64,000 nucleotides of DNA from Gracilibacillus sp. YIM 98692 (GCF_010993965.1 NZ_WIXM01000002.1:372001-436000), one strand, 5' to 3'; counted from the first letter of the stretch, positions 1-12,173 are shown. Numbers and translations are program-made. Notes: generated by a model from the sequence alone, not told the origin.

Positions 1-481
<481 letters not shown>

Positions 482-482
<1 letters not shown>

Positions 483-1039
483 TGTCAGAACAACTGATTA
501 AGGAAACAGAAGAAAAAATGAATCAAGCTGCAAAAGCATATTCCAAAAACTTGGCAACTGTTAGAGCAGGAAGAGCTAATCCTGCATTATTAGATAGTGT
601 GACAGTAGAGTATTATGGTGCACCAACACCATTAAACCAACTTGCTACAATTTCAGTACCTGAAGCACGATTATTAGTCATTACACCATTTGATAAATCT
701 TCTATTTCTGATATTGAAAAGGGAATCCAAAAAGCAGACCTAGGTTTATCTCCATCAAGCGACGGTAATGTAGTCCGTATCAATATACCTCCATTAACAG
801 AAGAAAGAAGAAAAGATTTAGTTAAATTAGTTGGAAAATATGCAGAAGAATCAAAGGTTCAAATCCGTAATATTCGTCGAGATGCTAATGACCAATTGAA
901 AAAGGACGAAAAAAATGGTGATTTGACAGAAGATGAGTTAAAAGGCTTCCAAAATGATGTTCAAGCTGAAACAGATAAGTTTATTGCAAAAATTGATGAA
1001 CTAACGAAGGGAAAAGAACAGGAAATAATGGAAGTATAA
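482..1039 (+). CDS. frr: Ribosome recycling factor
   Basis: This 185-residue protein has the normal length of RRF, which together with EF-G splits the post-termination ribosome. The family hallmarks are visible: the N-terminal helix with [12 protein letters not shown] (about residues 27-38), the [20 protein letters not shown] segment of the small domain, and the [13 protein letters not shown] and [12 protein letters not shown] stretches of the return helices. ATG follows an AGGGGG-type ribosome binding site inside the end of pyrH, and the two genes overlap by one base, so they are probably cotranscribed. A hairpin and T-run just downstream should end this transcript before uppS. Confidence 0.97.
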
Positions 1040-1075
1040 GCAAAAAAAAGGTAGAATAAAATGTAAGTATGATAG

Positions 1076-1098
1076 CCCTCTTGAATAAGAGGGTTTTT
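1076..1098 (+). terminator. Rho-independent terminator after frr
   Basis: The stem CCCTCTT / AAGAGGG with a short AATA-type loop is followed by TTTTT. It lies 37 bases after the frr stop and separates pyrH-frr from uppS. Confidence 0.8.
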
Positions 1099-1169
1099 GC
1101 ACTTTTATATCGAAGGTAATGATATACTTATAATGATACATAGGTGAAATGATTGATGGAGGATATTAT

Positions 1170-1940
1170 ATGGATTTGTTTAAACTTCCTTTTAATAAAA
1201 AGAATAGAAAGGCAGAGTCTTCCTTACAGCATAAAGACCAAGGCAGAATACCTAATCATGTTGCGATCATAATGGATGGAAATGGAAGATGGGCTCAAAA
1301 GAGAGGGTTGCCGAGAGTTGCCGGACATAAAGAAGGTATGGACAATATAAAAAAAGTTGTCAGAAAGGCTAATCAATTTGGAATTGAAGTATTAACCATA
1401 TATGCATTTTCTACTGAAAATTGGAAACGGCCAACAGATGAAATTGAATATTTATTAAAATTACCGATAGACTTTCTGCAACACTACTTACCAGAGTTAA
1501 TGGATCGTAATGTAAAAATTCAAACGATCGGTGAGGTAAATGCATTGCCGCAAAGGACAAAAGATGCTATTAAAAGGGCTGTAGATCAAACAACGCATAA
1601 TACAGGGCTAGTCTTAAATATAGCCATTAATTATGGTAGTCGTCATGAAATGATACATTCTGTTAAACAAATATGCCAAGGAGTTATAGATGGTGCATAT
1701 AGTGTAGATGATATAAATGAGGACATGTTAAATGACTATTTGTTTACAGCTGATTTGGGGGATCCAGACTTAATTATTCGAACAAGCGGGGAACTTAGAT
1801 TAAGCAACTTCTTGTTATGGCAGGCTGCTTATTCTGAGTTATGGTTTACTGACATACTGTGGCCCGATTTTGACGGTGAACAGTTTGAGAAAGCGATTTA
1901 CGATTTCCAAAGAAGAAAACGCCGTTATGGCGGAGTATAG
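1170..1940 (+). CDS. uppS: Undecaprenyl diphosphate synthase (cis-prenyltransferase)
   Basis: This 256-residue protein condenses isopentenyl diphosphate onto farnesyl diphosphate to make the C55 carrier for peptidoglycan and teichoic acid synthesis. The family motif IIMDGNGRWA is at residues 33-42, with catalytic Asp36 and Arg40. The C-terminal PDLIIRTSGELRLSNFLLWQ region binds the homoallylic substrate. I chose the ATG at 1170, preceded by GGAGG at good spacing. An in-frame ATG at 1149 would add seven residues and lacks a ribosome binding site. cdsA follows after 13 bases and dxr comes next, so membrane and isoprenoid precursor genes sit together as in B. subtilis. Confidence 0.96.
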   Translation: MDLFKLPFNKKNRKAESSLQHKDQGRIPNHVAIIMDGNGRWAQKRGLPRVAGHKEGMDNIKKVVRKANQFGIEVLTIYAFSTENWKRPTDEIEYLLKLPIDFLQHYLPELMDRNVKIQTIGEVNALPQRTKDAIKRAVDQTTHNTGLVLNIAINYGSRHEMIHSVKQICQGVIDGAYSVDDINEDMLNDYLFTADLGDPDLIIRTSGELRLSNFLLWQAAYSELWFTDILWPDFDGEQFEKAIYDFQRRKRRYGGV

Positions 1941-1953
1941 GGTGTGAACAGTT

Positions 1954-2736
1954 TTGAAGATTAGAGTAATAACGGCAATCATTGCTATTTTATTATTTTT
2001 CCCTCTAGTATTTATTGGGGGACTGCCTTTTCAAGTAGTGATGTATGCTATTGCTACGATCGGGCTAATAGAATTACTTCATATGAGAAAAACAACAAAG
2101 TATATCATTCCTACATCATTATCCATCATTCTTATGTGGTCACTTTTATTCAAAAGCGAGCTCACTTTATTTACAACCAAGTTAGAAATGGTCATGATTT
2201 TTGTACTACTAGTACTTGCTTACACTGTATTGGTGAAAAACAAATTTACTTTTGATGATGCAGGATTCTTAATCTTATCATCTATTTATGTAGGGCTCGG
2301 TTTTTATTATTTAATCGAAACACGTTTTGTCGAAAATGGACTAGTTTATACTTTTTATGCTATTCTAGTAATACTTTCAACAGATACTGGTGCATATTTT
2401 TTCGGTAGGGCAATAGGAAAGAAAAAGCTATGGCCTAAAATAAGTCCTAATAAAACAATTGAAGGGGCAGTAGGAGGTATACTGACAGCATGTGTTGTCA
2501 CTCTTATTTTCCAACATTTCTTTCCTTTTCATGACTCTCTTTGGTTACTGCTCATGGTGACAATGACAGCTTCATTGTTTGCACAGATAGGGGATTTAGT
2601 TGAATCTGCAATAAAACGGCACTATGAGGTGAAAGATTCAGGCAATGTATTGCCTGGTCACGGTGGAATTTTAGATCGCTTTGATAGTTGGTTATTTGTT
2701 TTCCCTTTATTACATTTTATTCATTTTATATCATAA
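1954..2736 (+). CDS. cdsA: Phosphatidate cytidylyltransferase
   Basis: This polytopic 260-residue membrane enzyme makes CDP-diacylglycerol from phosphatidic acid and CTP, the branch point of phospholipid synthesis. Several hydrophobic segments run from residue 5 to about 215. The CDP-DAG synthase signature (S-x-x-K-R, four residues, K-D, then GHGGxLDRxD) is intact at about residues 218-244 and carries the metal-binding acidic residues. The start is TTG, closely spaced from uppS, and no better ATG or GTG lies in frame nearby. Its product feeds pgsA at 38 kb in this window. Confidence 0.95.
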   Translation: MKIRVITAIIAILLFFPLVFIGGLPFQVVMYAIATIGLIELLHMRKTTKYIIPTSLSIILMWSLLFKSELTLFTTKLEMVMIFVLLVLAYTVLVKNKFTFDDAGFLILSSIYVGLGFYYLIETRFVENGLVYTFYAILVILSTDTGAYFFGRAIGKKKLWPKISPNKTIEGAVGGILTACVVTLIFQHFFPFHDSLWLLLMVTMTASLFAQIGDLVESAIKRHYEVKDSGNVLPGHGGILDRFDSWLFVFPLLHFIHFIS

Positions 2737-2762
2737 ATTATTAATATTGGAGCGTTTCGTCA

Positions 2763-3917
2763 ATGAAATATATTACATTACTAGGGGCAACAGGTTCTAT
2801 TGGATTACAAACTCTAGACGTTATCGGGCAACATCCTGAAGAGTTTCGTTTATTCGCCATAGCATTTGGTAGAAATATTGAAGCTGGATTAGATATTATC
2901 CATAAGCACGAACCTGAAATGGTTGTTGTAGAAAATGAAAAAATAAAGCAAGATCTATCCATAAAATTAGCGAATCAATCTATCGATATCCTTGTTGGTA
3001 AAAATGGAATGGAAGAAGTAAGCAGACACCCAAAGGTGGATATAGTAGTGAATGCTGTGATGGGGAGTATAGGGTTAAAAGCAACATTGACAGCTATTGA
3101 AAATCAAAAAAAAGTAGCGATTGCTAATAAGGAGACATTAGTAACTGCCGGCCATTTGGTAATGGAAAAAGTAAAACAGTATAATGTCTCTTTATTACCA
3201 GTTGACAGTGAACACTCTGCTATTTTTCAGTCATTAAATGGTGAGTCGGTTAATAGTATTAAGAAGATTATCTTAACAGCATCTGGGGGAAGCTTTCGCG
3301 ATAAAACACGAGAACAACTAGAACATGTTACGATACGAGATGCTCTGAATCATCCTAACTGGAGTATGGGCGCCAAAATTACAATTGACTCTGCGACAAT
3401 GATGAATAAAGGCTTGGAAGTAATAGAAGCTCACTGGTTATTTAATATGCCTTATGACCAAATTGACGTCATTCAACATAAAGAAAGTATCATCCATTCC
3501 ATGGTAGAATTTGAAGATAGGAGTGTAATAGCACAGTTAGGTACCCCGGATATGCGTGTACCCATTCAGTATGCTTTAACCTACCCATCCCGTTTTCCAT
3601 TACAGCAAACGAGAAGCTTGAATTTATTGGAAATTGGTGCTTTGCATTTTACTGAAATGGATAAGATAAGGTTCCCATGCCTGCAATTTGCTTATAATGC
3701 AGGGAAAATAGGCGGAACAATGCCAACTGTACTAAATGCAGCCAATGAGGCAGCAGTAGATCTATTTTTACATGAAAAGATTCGCTTTTTAGACATAGAG
3801 AAGGTGATTGAACAAGCTTTAGAAAGACATGATACGGTCAATAATCCTGATTTAAATACTATTGAAACCATTGATCAGCAAACAAGAGAATCTATTTATA
3901 GATCGTATCATTATTAA
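2763..3917 (+). CDS. dxr: 1-deoxy-D-xylulose 5-phosphate reductoisomerase
   Basis: This 384-residue NADPH-dependent enzyme converts DXP to methylerythritol 4-phosphate, the committed step of the MEP isoprenoid pathway that feeds uppS. The N-terminal nucleotide-binding motif is GATGSIG (residues 8-14). The metal-site DSEHSA motif and the flexible-loop HPNWSMG are recognisable, followed by the conserved [18 protein letters not shown] helix. The ATG follows GGAGCG at reasonable spacing. The gene sits 26 bases after cdsA and 32 before rseP, consistent with one operon. Length is standard and no key residue appears to be missing. Confidence 0.97.
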   Translation: MKYITLLGATGSIGLQTLDVIGQHPEEFRLFAIAFGRNIEAGLDIIHKHEPEMVVVENEKIKQDLSIKLANQSIDILVGKNGMEEVSRHPKVDIVVNAVMGSIGLKATLTAIENQKKVAIANKETLVTAGHLVMEKVKQYNVSLLPVDSEHSAIFQSLNGESVNSIKKIILTASGGSFRDKTREQLEHVTIRDALNHPNWSMGAKITIDSATMMNKGLEVIEAHWLFNMPYDQIDVIQHKESIIHSMVEFEDRSVIAQLGTPDMRVPIQYALTYPSRFPLQQTRSLNLLEIGALHFTEMDKIRFPCLQFAYNAGKIGGTMPTVLNAANEAAVDLFLHEKIRFLDIEKVIEQALERHDTVNNPDLNTIETIDQQTRESIYRSYHY

Positions 3918-3949
3918 TTGTTGCAGGATTTGGAAGGAGCGTGCTTTAT

Positions 3950-5206
3950 TTGAACACCGTCATTGCATTTATATTAATGTTCGGTCTGTTAGTTTCTGTG
4001 CATGAATTTGGACATTTCATATTTGCTAAAAGAGCAGGTATGTTAGTAAGAGAGTTTGCTATCGGGTTTGGCCCTAAAATATTCTCTTTTAAAAAAGAGG
4101 AGACACTTTATACGATACGCTTATTGCCTATGGGGGGGTATGTTCGAGTAGCAGGGGAAGACCCAGAGATTATTGATATAAAGAGAGGTCAACACGTAGG
4201 ATTAACATTCAATCATAAGGAAGAAGTCAATCAAATTATTGTAAATAATAAAGCAAAGCACCCAGACGCACTAGTTATTGAAGTAGATAATATTGACCTT
4301 GATCATGCATTAATCATTGAAGGTTATGAACCGGATGATGAGAATTGGTACTCATTTAAAGTTGCAGACAATGCAGATTTTGTGATGGATGAAAGAGCTA
4401 CTCAAATTGCACCATATAATCGACAATTTTCTTCTAAAACGGTTGGACAAAGAGCGATGCAATTATTTGCTGGTCCTATGATGAATTTTATTCTCACTTT
4501 AGTTATATTTGTTATTCTTGGACTTATTCAAGGAGTACCTGTAGAAGATGTTCAAATTGGCTCCGTTTTAGAAGGAAGCCCTGCAGAAGAAGCTGGAATT
4601 CAACCAGGAGATACAGTAATAGAAATGAATGGTGAATCTATAAATGAGTGGAGTGAATTTCAAACAATTGTACAGTCCAGCCCGAATGAATTGATTGATA
4701 CAGTTGTTTTACGCGATGGAGAGAATATCCCCTTACAAATCACTCCAGATCGTGTGGAAATTCAAGATGAAGAGATTGGTCAAGTGGGTGTAAGGCTAGC
4801 TTTAGAACAGTCATTTTGGAGATCCATTCCATATAGTGTTGAACAAACATATGAATGGTCTACTTTAATACTTGTAAATCTAGGTAAGCTCGTAACCGGT
4901 CAATTTTCCATCGATATGTTATCAGGCCCAGTCGGTATCTATGATGCAACAGATCAAGTTGTAAAAACAGGCTTTCTCAATTTTCTCAAATGGACAGCCG
5001 TTTTAAGTGTTAATTTAGGTATCATTAATTTACTTCCATTGCCAGCGTTAGATGGTGGCAGATTAATTTTTGTAGGTTTAGAAGCTGTACGTGGAAAGCC
5101 CATTGACCCACAAAAAGAAGGAGTTGTCCATTTCATTGGGTTTGCATTATTGATGTTATTAATGATTATCGTAACTTGGAACGACATTCAAAGACTTTTT
5201 ATGTGA
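3950..5206 (+). CDS. rseP: RIP metalloprotease RseP/RasP (site-2 protease)
   Basis: This membrane zinc metalloprotease cleaves substrates within the bilayer; in B. subtilis RasP these include anti-sigma factor RsiW and the division protein FtsL. The zinc motif HEFGH is at residues 18-22 in the first transmembrane helix. A PDZ domain occupies the extracytoplasmic middle (about 190-280), and the second zinc-ligand motif LPALDGG lies near residue 368 before the final membrane helices. I chose the TTG at 3950 because AAGGAG ends ten bases upstream. A GTG at 3941 would add three residues but sits one base from that site. The gene is followed closely by proS. Confidence 0.95.
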   Translation: MNTVIAFILMFGLLVSVHEFGHFIFAKRAGMLVREFAIGFGPKIFSFKKEETLYTIRLLPMGGYVRVAGEDPEIIDIKRGQHVGLTFNHKEEVNQIIVNNKAKHPDALVIEVDNIDLDHALIIEGYEPDDENWYSFKVADNADFVMDERATQIAPYNRQFSSKTVGQRAMQLFAGPMMNFILTLVIFVILGLIQGVPVEDVQIGSVLEGSPAEEAGIQPGDTVIEMNGESINEWSEFQTIVQSSPNELIDTVVLRDGENIPLQITPDRVEIQDEEIGQVGVRLALEQSFWRSIPYSVEQTYEWSTLILVNLGKLVTGQFSIDMLSGPVGIYDATDQVVKTGFLNFLKWTAVLSVNLGIINLLPLPALDGGRLIFVGLEAVRGKPIDPQKEGVVHFIGFALLMLLMIIVTWNDIQRLFM

Positions 5207-5251
5207 TAAATAGATTAGAGATCAAATTAAAAGCTTGAGGTGAAAAATAGT

Positions 5252-6949
5252 ATGAGACATAGTCAAACATTAATTCCAACATTAAAAGAAGTACCAAATG
5301 ACGCTGAAATCAAAAGCCATCAATTGCTAGTACGCGGCGGTTATATTCGCCAAACGGCATCAGGTGTATATAGTTTCCTGCCTCTTGGGCAAAAAGTGTT
5401 AAAGAATGTTGAGAAAATTGTTCGTGAAGAAATGGAAAAAGCAGGGGCAGTGGAAATGCTTATGCCTGCACTACAACCATCTGACTTATGGAAAGAGACA
5501 GGTAGATGGTACAACTTTGGTTCTGAGTTGATGCGTTTGAATGATCGACATGAACGTGAATTTGCTTTAGGAGCTACGCATGAAGAAGTGATTACTAGCC
5601 TTATTCGTGATGAAGTAAAAAGTTATAAAAGACTTCCATTAAGCCTTTATCAAATCCAAACGAAATTTAGAGATGAGAAACGCCCTCGTTTTGGCTTATT
5701 GCGTGGTCGAGAGTTTGTTATGAAAGATGCTTATACATTTCATGATTCTAATGAAAGTTTGGATGAAGCATATGACAAAATGTTTCAGGCGTATTCCAAT
5801 ATCTTTAAACGCTGTGGCTTGAATTTTAGAGCAGTTATTGCGGACTCCGGAGCAATGGGTGGTAAAGATACACATGAATTCATGGTATTATCAGACATTG
5901 GGGAGGACATTATTGCTTATTCAGATAGTTCTGATTTTGCTGCAAATATAGAAATGGCACCAGTATTGGATAACTATCAACAAAGTGAAGAACACATGCA
6001 AGCTAAAGAATTAGTGGACACGCCAAATTATAAATCCATGGAAGAAGTATCCCAATTTCTTAGTTTGCCATTAGAGAAAGGAATTAAATCACTATTGTTT
6101 AAGATAGATGACCAATATGTATTGGTGTTAGCTCGTGGTGACCACGAAATAAATGATATAAAGTTGAAAAATATCTATAATGCTACCAACATTGAATTAG
6201 CTTCGGAGGAAGAAACAAAAGAAATTCTAGGAGCCGATGTAGGATCCATTGGACCAATTGATGTCAAAAATGTGGATGTTATAGCAGATTACGCTTTGAA
6301 ATATATGCGTAACGCATACTGTGGGGCTAATCAAGATGACAAACATTTTGTAAATGTAAACCCAGATAAAGACTTCCATGTTTCAGACTATCATGATGTA
6401 CGTTTTATACAAGAAGGAGATATTTCTCCAGATGGAAATGGTACCATTCAATTTGCGAAAGGTATTGAAGTAGGTCATGTCTTTAAGCTAGGACAGTTTT
6501 ATGCCGAAAAATTAGGAGCTTCCTATTTGGATGAGCAAGGTAAACAACAAACAATGACAATGGGTTGTTATGGTATTGGTATTTCCAGAACGTTAGCAGC
6601 CATTGTGGAGCAGTATCATGATGATAATGGGATTACGTGGCCTGCTTCTATTACACCATACCAAGCTCATATTGTAACGATAAACATCAAAAATGAGGAG
6701 CAGAATTCTGTATCAGAACAGCTTTACAAACAGTTGCAAGGCCAAGGTATTTCTGTCCTGTATGATGATCGAAAAGAGCGTCCAGGTGTGAAATTTGCTG
6801 ACAGTGATCTGATTGGCTTGCCAGTAAGGTTAACAGTTGGGAAACGCGCAAATGAAGGCTATGTAGAGTGTAAAATCAGAGCTACTGGAGAACAATTTGA
6901 TATTCATGTGTCTGAAGTAAATGAAAAAATAGCATCTATCTTAAAATAA
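5252..6949 (+). CDS. proS: Prolyl-tRNA synthetase, bacterial type with editing domain
   Basis: This 565-residue class II synthetase charges tRNA-Pro. Motif 2 ([21 protein letters not shown]) and motif 3 ([11 protein letters not shown]) are intact. The long insertion between them (about residues 225-400) is the Ala-tRNA-Pro editing (INS) domain found in the bacterial form, and an anticodon-binding domain ends the protein. The ATG at 5252 follows GAGGTG with nine bases between. A GTG at 5240 in frame would overlap that ribosome binding site, so it is unlikely. I saw no T-box leader upstream; the gene probably belongs to the cdsA-dxr-rseP transcript. Confidence 0.97.
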   Translation: MRHSQTLIPTLKEVPNDAEIKSHQLLVRGGYIRQTASGVYSFLPLGQKVLKNVEKIVREEMEKAGAVEMLMPALQPSDLWKETGRWYNFGSELMRLNDRHEREFALGATHEEVITSLIRDEVKSYKRLPLSLYQIQTKFRDEKRPRFGLLRGREFVMKDAYTFHDSNESLDEAYDKMFQAYSNIFKRCGLNFRAVIADSGAMGGKDTHEFMVLSDIGEDIIAYSDSSDFAANIEMAPVLDNYQQSEEHMQAKELVDTPNYKSMEEVSQFLSLPLEKGIKSLLFKIDDQYVLVLARGDHEINDIKLKNIYNATNIELASEEETKEILGADVGSIGPIDVKNVDVIADYALKYMRNAYCGANQDDKHFVNVNPDKDFHVSDYHDVRFIQEGDISPDGNGTIQFAKGIEVGHVFKLGQFYAEKLGASYLDEQGKQQTMTMGCYGIGISRTLAAIVEQYHDDNGITWPASITPYQAHIVTINIKNEEQNSVSEQLYKQLQGQGISVLYDDRKERPGVKFADSDLIGLPVRLTVGKRANEGYVECKIRATGEQFDIHVSEVNEKIASILK

Positions 6950-6951
6950 AA

Positions 6952-6985
6952 AAATTCCCTTGCCACAATGGTGGTTAAGGGAATT
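6952..6985 (+). terminator. Hairpin after proS, possible terminator
   Basis: AATTCCCTT and AAGGGAATT form an extended stem three bases after the proS stop. The T-run is poor on the + strand but good when read on the minus strand, so strength on the + strand is uncertain. Confidence 0.45.
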
Positions 6986-7110
6986 AATAAATTCTAGAAC
7001 ATTCTTCGGGTATAGACACAATTCATGTAAGAAAGATTCCATGTTCTATTCAGGATATGCCCTAATATTTGACATAAAACTAAAAAAAGAAAGAAGCGAA
7101 GGGGATAAAA

Positions 7111-10100
7111 ATGGATGTCTCTAGTCAAAAAAAGTTTCAATTATTAACAGAACAAATTGGTATTCCAAATGATATGAAAAATAAATATTTTCAGAATGGA
7201 AGGATAGAAAAGTTAGAAGTATATAGGTCAAGTAAGGTATGGCAATTTTATTTTAAGCTAGAGAATATCCTGCCTGCTGATGTGTATCAATTATTTATCC
7301 TAAAATTAACCGAATCGTTTGCTAACATTGCCAAAGTAAAATGGGAAATAGCTGTTAAACATCAACAAATGTCAGAGGAAGAATGGTATAAATATTGGCA
7401 AATTTTTGTTTCAGAACTGATACATGAATCACCTAGATACCTTTCATTCGAAAATAAACAACCATCAATTAACGATAATAACATTATGTTAACTGTGTCG
7501 AATGAAATAGAAAAACAGTCCCTTCATAAAGAGATGCAACAACGATTCGATCTTTTTTGCTCTAGAATTGGTGCTCTAAAAAAATCCATTCAGATGCAAG
7601 TAGTTGACCAGCAAGATGAAATAGAGAGATTTCAGCAAGAGAAAGCAATGGAAGATAAAAAGAGGGTAGAAGAAGCGTTCAAGCAACAGGAACAAAGAGC
7701 AGAAGAGAAGAAGCAAGAACAAACTTCTAATGGGCCAGTAGCAATCGGTTATCCAATTAAAGATGAACCAGTAAAAATGGAGGATATTCTTGAAGAAGAA
7801 CGTAATGTTGTTTTTGAAGGCTATTTATTTGATGCAGAAATACGTGAATTAAGATCAGGAAGACATTTATTGATGTTGAAAGTAACCGATTATTCCGATT
7901 CATTTCAAATCAAGATGTTTTCTAAAGGGGATCAAGATGTAGAGAAATTTAAGCAGCTAAAAGCAGGACAATGGGTAAAAGCTAAAGGTACTGTGCAAAC
8001 CGATAACTTTACCAATGAACTCACGATGATGGCAAAAGACATTCAAGAAGTACCATCATCAGTTTCTAGAGTAGATGAAGGAATAGATGGAGAAAAGCGA
8101 ATTGAATTGCATGCACACACGTTGATGAGCCAAATGGATTCCGTTGTATCGGCTTCCCAATTAATTAAGCAAGCTAGTGATTGGGGACATGAAGCCATTG
8201 CTATAACTGATCACGCTGTTGCTCAATCCTATCCGGAAGCTTATGCCGCTGGACAAAAGCATGGAGTGAAAGTCGTTTACGGGGTTGAAGCGAATATTGT
8301 AGATGATGGGGTTCCCATAGCTTATAATGAGCAAGATCGAAATTTAATGGAAGATACCTATGTAGTATTCGACGTGGAAACGACTGGCTTATCTGCAGTT
8401 TATGATACCATTATCGAGTTAGCTGCAGTTAAAATAAAAAATGGAGAAATTATTGACCGATTTGAATCCTTTGCCAATCCGCATCACCCACTATCAGAAA
8501 CTACGATTAACTTAACAGGTATTACGGATGATATGGTTAAAGATGCACCAGAGGTAGAAGAGGTATTAAAAGATTTCCATGGTTGGATCGAAAATGATAT
8601 ATTAGTGGCCCATAACGCTGATTTTGATATGGGTTTCTTGAACACTGGCTTCAAGCGTATTGGCTTGGATGAAGCAGCCAACCCAGTCATAGATACATTA
8701 GAATTAGCCCGACTTTTATTCCCGGAAATGAAAAACCATCGTTTAAATACATTGTGTAAAAAGATGGACATTGAATTAACACAGCATCACAGAGCGATTT
8801 ATGATGCAGAAGCTACGGGTTACTTGCTTTGGAAACTAGTCAAATTATCCAATGAAAAAGGTATTATAAATCATCAACAGTTTAATCAACATATGGGAGA
8901 AGGGAACGCCTATCAACGTTCTAGACCTTTTCATGCCACCTTATTGGCAATAGATAATGAAGGGCTTAAAAATATTTATAAACTTGTTTCTTCAGCGCAT
9001 ATTGATTACTTTTATCGTGTACCTAGAATTCCAAGATCGAAACTTTCCAGTTACCGTAAAGGAATTTTAGTGGGTACTGCTTGCGACCAAGGCGAAGTCT
9101 TTGAAACGATGATGCAGAAATCGAGAGAACAAGCGGAAAAAGTAGCAAAATTCTATGACTATATAGAAGTACAACCTCCAAGTAATTTTGAGCACCTTAT
9201 CGAAAAAGAGCTCGTGCAAACAGAAGCACAGCTTTATGATATTATACGTAATATTGTAGAGATGGCAGATACACTTGGAAAACCGTGTGTAGCAACAGGA
9301 AATGTCCATCATTTAGAGCCAAATGACCGTTTATATCGAAAAATATTAATTGCTTCCCAGAGCGGGAATCCGTTAAACCGTCAAACATTACCTAATGTGT
9401 ATTTTCGAACAACCAATGAGATGGTGGAAGCATTCTCTTTTTTAGGTGAAGAAAAAGCAACAGAGATTGTGATTCAAAATCCAAAATTGCTGGTGGATAA
9501 GATAGATGAAATAAAACCTGTAAAAGAAGATTTATATACACCTAACATTGAAGGAGCGGAAGAAGAGATAAGGGAATTAAGTTATTCTTTTGCAAGAAAT
9601 GTGTATGGTGATCCGATACCAGAATTAGTAGAAAAAAGAATAGAAAAAGAATTAAAAAGTATTATCGGACATGGCTTTGCGGTTATTTATTTGATCTCAC
9701 AAAAACTAGTAAAAAAATCGTTAGATGATGGATACCTAGTTGGTTCAAGAGGATCCGTAGGTTCTTCTCTCATTGCTACGTTTACAGAAATAACCGAGGT
9801 AAACCCGCTTCCACCTCATTATGTTTGCCCGGAGTGTAAGTATAGTGAATTTTTTGATGACGGTTCTGTTGGAAGTGGTTTTGATCTTCCAGACAAAAAC
9901 TGTCCAAAATGTCAGGCGGAATTAAATAAGGATGGACAAGATATCCCGTTCGAGACATTCTTAGGATTTAAAGGGGATAAGGTTCCAGATATTGACTTGA
10001 ACTTCTCTGGTGAATATCAACCTCGTGCTCATAATTACACAAAAGTATTGTTTGGGGAAGATAATGTTTATCGAGCTGGCACCATCGGAACAGTGGCTGA

Positions 10101-11406
10101 AAAAACGGCGTATGGTTATGTGAAAGGATATGCTAGCGATCATGAGATTAATTTAAAAAGCGCTGAAGTAGATAGACTTGTTAAAGGCTGTACAGGTGCC
10201 AAAAGAACAACTGGACAACACCCAGGCGGAATTATCGTTGTACCTGATGATAAGGAAATTTATGATTTTACACCTATTCAATATCCAGCAGATGACCGAA
10301 ACTCAGAATGGCGAACAACTCACTTTGATTTCCATTCGATCCATGACAACTTATTAAAACTAGATATATTAGGTCATGATGATCCTACAATGATTCGAAT
10401 GTTACAAGATCTAAGTGGTATTGATCCTACCACAATTCCGACACATGACGCAGAGGTGATGAAGATATTCTCTGGTCCTGAAGTATTAGGAGTAACACCT
10501 GAACAGATTTTATGTAAGACTGGTACTTTAGGAGTTCCGGAATTTGGAACACGTTTTGTGCGACAGATGTTAGAAGATACTAAGCCGAAAACATTCGCTG
10601 AACTCGTTATTATTTCAGGTTTAAGTCATGGATCAGATGTTTGGTTAGGAAATGCTCAAGAATTAATTAATGATGGTGTATGTGGATTACCTGATGTTAT
10701 TGGATGCCGTGATGACATTATGGTATACCTCATGCACAAGGGACTAGAATCATCTTTAGCCTTTAAAATCATGGAGTTTGTTCGTAAAGGTAGAGGGTTA
10801 GAAGATGAGTGGATCGAAGAAATGAAAAAGCATGGCGTGCCTGATTGGTATATTGATTCTTGTAAGAAAATCAAGTACATGTTCCCGAAAGCCCATGCAG
10901 CTGCATATGTATTGATGGCGATTCGAATTGCCTATTTTAAAGTACACTATCCCTTATATTTTTATGCAGCGTATTTTACCGTAAGAGCTGATGATTTTGA
11001 ATTAGAGACGATGATTAAAGGATCTGATGCGATTCGAAAACGAATTAAAGACATATTAGATAAAGGAAATGATGCGTCACCAAAAGAAAAAAGTTTATTA
11101 ACCGTGTTAGAGTTAGCATTAGAAATGAATGAACGTGGTTATGATTTTCAAAAGGTAGACTTGTACCGTTCTTCTGCCACTGAGTTTTTAGTTGATGGGA
11201 AATCTCTAATACCGCCATTTAATGCGGTTGATGGACTTGGTACAAATGCAGCGATTAACATTGAAAAAGCACGTGAAGACGGGGAATTCCTTTCTAAAGA
11301 AGATTTAAGAGAGCGTAGCAAAATATCTAAAACGGTTCTCGAATATTTAGATCAACAAGGGTGTTTAGAGGGAATGGCGGAAAAAAATCAATTGTCACTC
11401 TTCTAA
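7111..11406 (+). CDS. polC: DNA polymerase III alpha subunit, Gram-positive PolC type
   Basis: This 1431-residue replicative polymerase carries its own proofreading exonuclease. In order: an N-terminal region, a charged coiled coil (about 170-210), an OB fold, a PHP domain starting near HAHT (334-337) that is interrupted by the DEDD exonuclease with FDVETTG (Asp421, Glu423), then the polymerase core. A Cys4-type zinc site begins at Cys906, and the catalytic PDIDLNF has Asp960 and Asp962. Length fits the family (about 1430-1440). The ATG follows AAGGGG. It stands alone between the proS hairpin and the rimP promoter, as in B. subtilis. Confidence 0.98.
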   Translation: MDVSSQKKFQLLTEQIGIPNDMKNKYFQNGRIEKLEVYRSSKVWQFYFKLENILPADVYQLFILKLTESFANIAKVKWEIAVKHQQMSEEEWYKYWQIFVSELIHESPRYLSFENKQPSINDNNIMLTVSNEIEKQSLHKEMQQRFDLFCSRIGALKKSIQMQVVDQQDEIERFQQEKAMEDKKRVEEAFKQQEQRAEEKKQEQTSNGPVAIGYPIKDEPVKMEDILEEERNVVFEGYLFDAEIRELRSGRHLLMLKVTDYSDSFQIKMFSKGDQDVEKFKQLKAGQWVKAKGTVQTDNFTNELTMMAKDIQEVPSSVSRVDEGIDGEKRIELHAHTLMSQMDSVVSASQLIKQASDWGHEAIAITDHAVAQSYPEAYAAGQKHGVKVVYGVEANIVDDGVPIAYNEQDRNLMEDTYVVFDVETTGLSAVYDTIIELAAVKIKNGEIIDRFESFANPHHPLSETTINLTGITDDMVKDAPEVEEVLKDFHGWIENDILVAHNADFDMGFLNTGFKRIGLDEAANPVIDTLELARLLFPEMKNHRLNTLCKKMDIELTQHHRAIYDAEATGYLLWKLVKLSNEKGIINHQQFNQHMGEGNAYQRSRPFHATLLAIDNEGLKNIYKLVSSAHIDYFYRVPRIPRSKLSSYRKGILVGTACDQGEVFETMMQKSREQAEKVAKFYDYIEVQPPSNFEHLIEKELVQTEAQLYDIIRNIVEMADTLGKPCVATGNVHHLEPNDRLYRKILIASQSGNPLNRQTLPNVYFRTTNEMVEAFSFLGEEKATEIVIQNPKLLVDKIDEIKPVKEDLYTPNIEGAEEEIRELSYSFARNVYGDPIPELVEKRIEKELKSIIGHGFAVIYLISQKLVKKSLDDGYLVGSRGSVGSSLIATFTEITEVNPLPPHYVCPECKYSEFFDDGSVGSGFDLPDKNCPKCQAELNKDGQDIPFETFLGFKGDKVPDIDLNFSGEYQPRAHNYTKVLFGEDNVYRAGTIGTVAEKTAYGYVKGYASDHEINLKSAEVDRLVKGCTGAKRTTGQHPGGIIVVPDDKEIYDFTPIQYPADDRNSEWRTTHFDFHSIHDNLLKLDILGHDDPTMIRMLQDLSGIDPTTIPTHDAEVMKIFSGPEVLGVTPEQILCKTGTLGVPEFGTRFVRQMLEDTKPKTFAELVIISGLSHGSDVWLGNAQELINDGVCGLPDVIGCRDDIMVYLMHKGLESSLAFKIMEFVRKGRGLEDEWIEEMKKHGVPDWYIDSCKKIKYMFPKAHAAAYVLMAIRIAYFKVHYPLYFYAAYFTVRADDFELETMIKGSDAIRKRIKDILDKGNDASPKEKSLLTVLELALEMNERGYDFQKVDLYRSSATEFLVDGKSLIPPFNAVDGLGTNAAINIEKAREDGEFLSKEDLRERSKISKTVLEYLDQQGCLEGMAEKNQLSLF

Positions 11407-11430
11407 AATGTTGTTTATAGATTAAATTCC

Positions 11431-11459
11431 TTGCATTTTCCCTTTATTCATGCTATATT
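11431..11459 (+). promoter_or_regulatory. SigA-type promoter of the rimP-nusA-infB operon
   Basis: TTGCAT, a 17-base spacer and TATATT, with TGC directly before the -10 box. It lies about 240 bases upstream of rimP and drives a long leader with two hairpins. Confidence 0.7.
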
Positions 11460-11487
11460 TTATACAGATTTCGTATGAAGCGTTCAG

Positions 11488-11516
11488 AAAGAGTGGGGAT
11501 CTCCCCACTCTTTCTT
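11488..11516 (+). terminator. Leader hairpin upstream of rimP, attenuator or bidirectional terminator
   Basis: A perfect stem AAAGAGTGGGGA / TCCCCACTCTTT followed by CTT lies just downstream of the rimP promoter. Because it falls between promoter and gene it may attenuate the operon, whose product NusA affects termination. It could also end polC transcripts. Confidence 0.6.
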
Positions 11517-11554
11517 CGTAGCTATTGATTTTGGGAGCTATACGTTTATTGGCT

Positions 11555-11583
11555 AATCCCTTGCCATCGTTGGCAAGGGATTT
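11555..11583 (+). terminator. Second leader hairpin upstream of rimP
   Basis: AATCCCTTGCCA and TGGCAAGGGATT form a strong stem 117 bases before the rimP start, followed by only three T. The role is unknown: attenuation, RNA stability or processing are all possible. Confidence 0.45.
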
Positions 11584-11699
11584 ATCATTCAACATATATG
11601 GAAAATACCTATTAATACATAGAGTGTATGGATCTTTTAAAAAGGGTAACATAATCAATAAATAGTATATCATTGCAGGTGAAGGAGGGTCATATAGTT

Positions 11700-12173
11700 A
11701 TGAGTAAACGAATTGCAGACCAAACAGAAGAACTTGTATTACCTATTTTAGAAGAATTATCATTAGAACTTGTAGATATTACGTTTGAAAAAGAAGGTCA
11801 AAATTGGTTTCTTCGTGTATACATCGATAAAGAAAATGGTGTTGATATTGAAGAATGCGGACAGGTTTCTGAAAAGCTAAGTGATAAGCTAGATGAAGTA
11901 GATCCGATACAAGCAGCTTATTTTCTTGAAGTATCATCTCCAGGCGTGGAGCGTCCTTTAAAGAAGGAAAAAGATTTTCAAGAACATATCGGAAAAACTG
12001 TTTATGTGAAGCTATATCAACCAATTGACGGTGAAAAAGAATTTTCTGGTGAGTTAGTTGATTTTACAGATGGTTATGTAAAGATTTCTTATAGGGTAAA
12101 GACAAAGAAAAAAGAGGTTGAAGTTCCTTTTGATAAAATTGCGAAAGCCCATTTAGCTGTTACTTTTGATTAA
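11700..12173 (+). CDS. rimP: Ribosome maturation factor RimP
   Basis: This 157-residue protein assists late maturation of the 30S subunit. It shows the two-domain family pattern: an N-terminal domain with [22 protein letters not shown] and [10 protein letters not shown], the linker motif [12 protein letters not shown], and a C-terminal SH3-like barrel. The ATG at 11700 is ten bases after GGAGGG. An upstream in-frame start at 11673 has no comparable site. It is the first gene of the nusA-infB operon, and the nusA start lies 13 bases after its stop. Confidence 0.95.
   Translation: MSKRIADQTEELVLPILEELSLELVDITFEKEGQNWFLRVYIDKENGVDIEECGQVSEKLSDKLDEVDPIQAAYFLEVSSPGVERPLKKEKDFQEHIGKTVYVKLYQPIDGEKEFSGELVDFTDGYVKISYRVKTKKKEVEVPFDKIAKAHLAVTFD

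Noticed and set aside
6985-7110. Possible T-box or riboswitch before proS or polC
   Set aside because: I looked for a T-box consensus (AGGGTGGNACCGCG) and for riboswitch-like cores upstream of proS, polC, dapA and glnA and found none.
11422-11673. 83-residue minus-strand frame between polC and rimP
   Set aside because: It covers the rimP promoter and leader hairpins, has no credible ribosome binding site and no recognisable motif.
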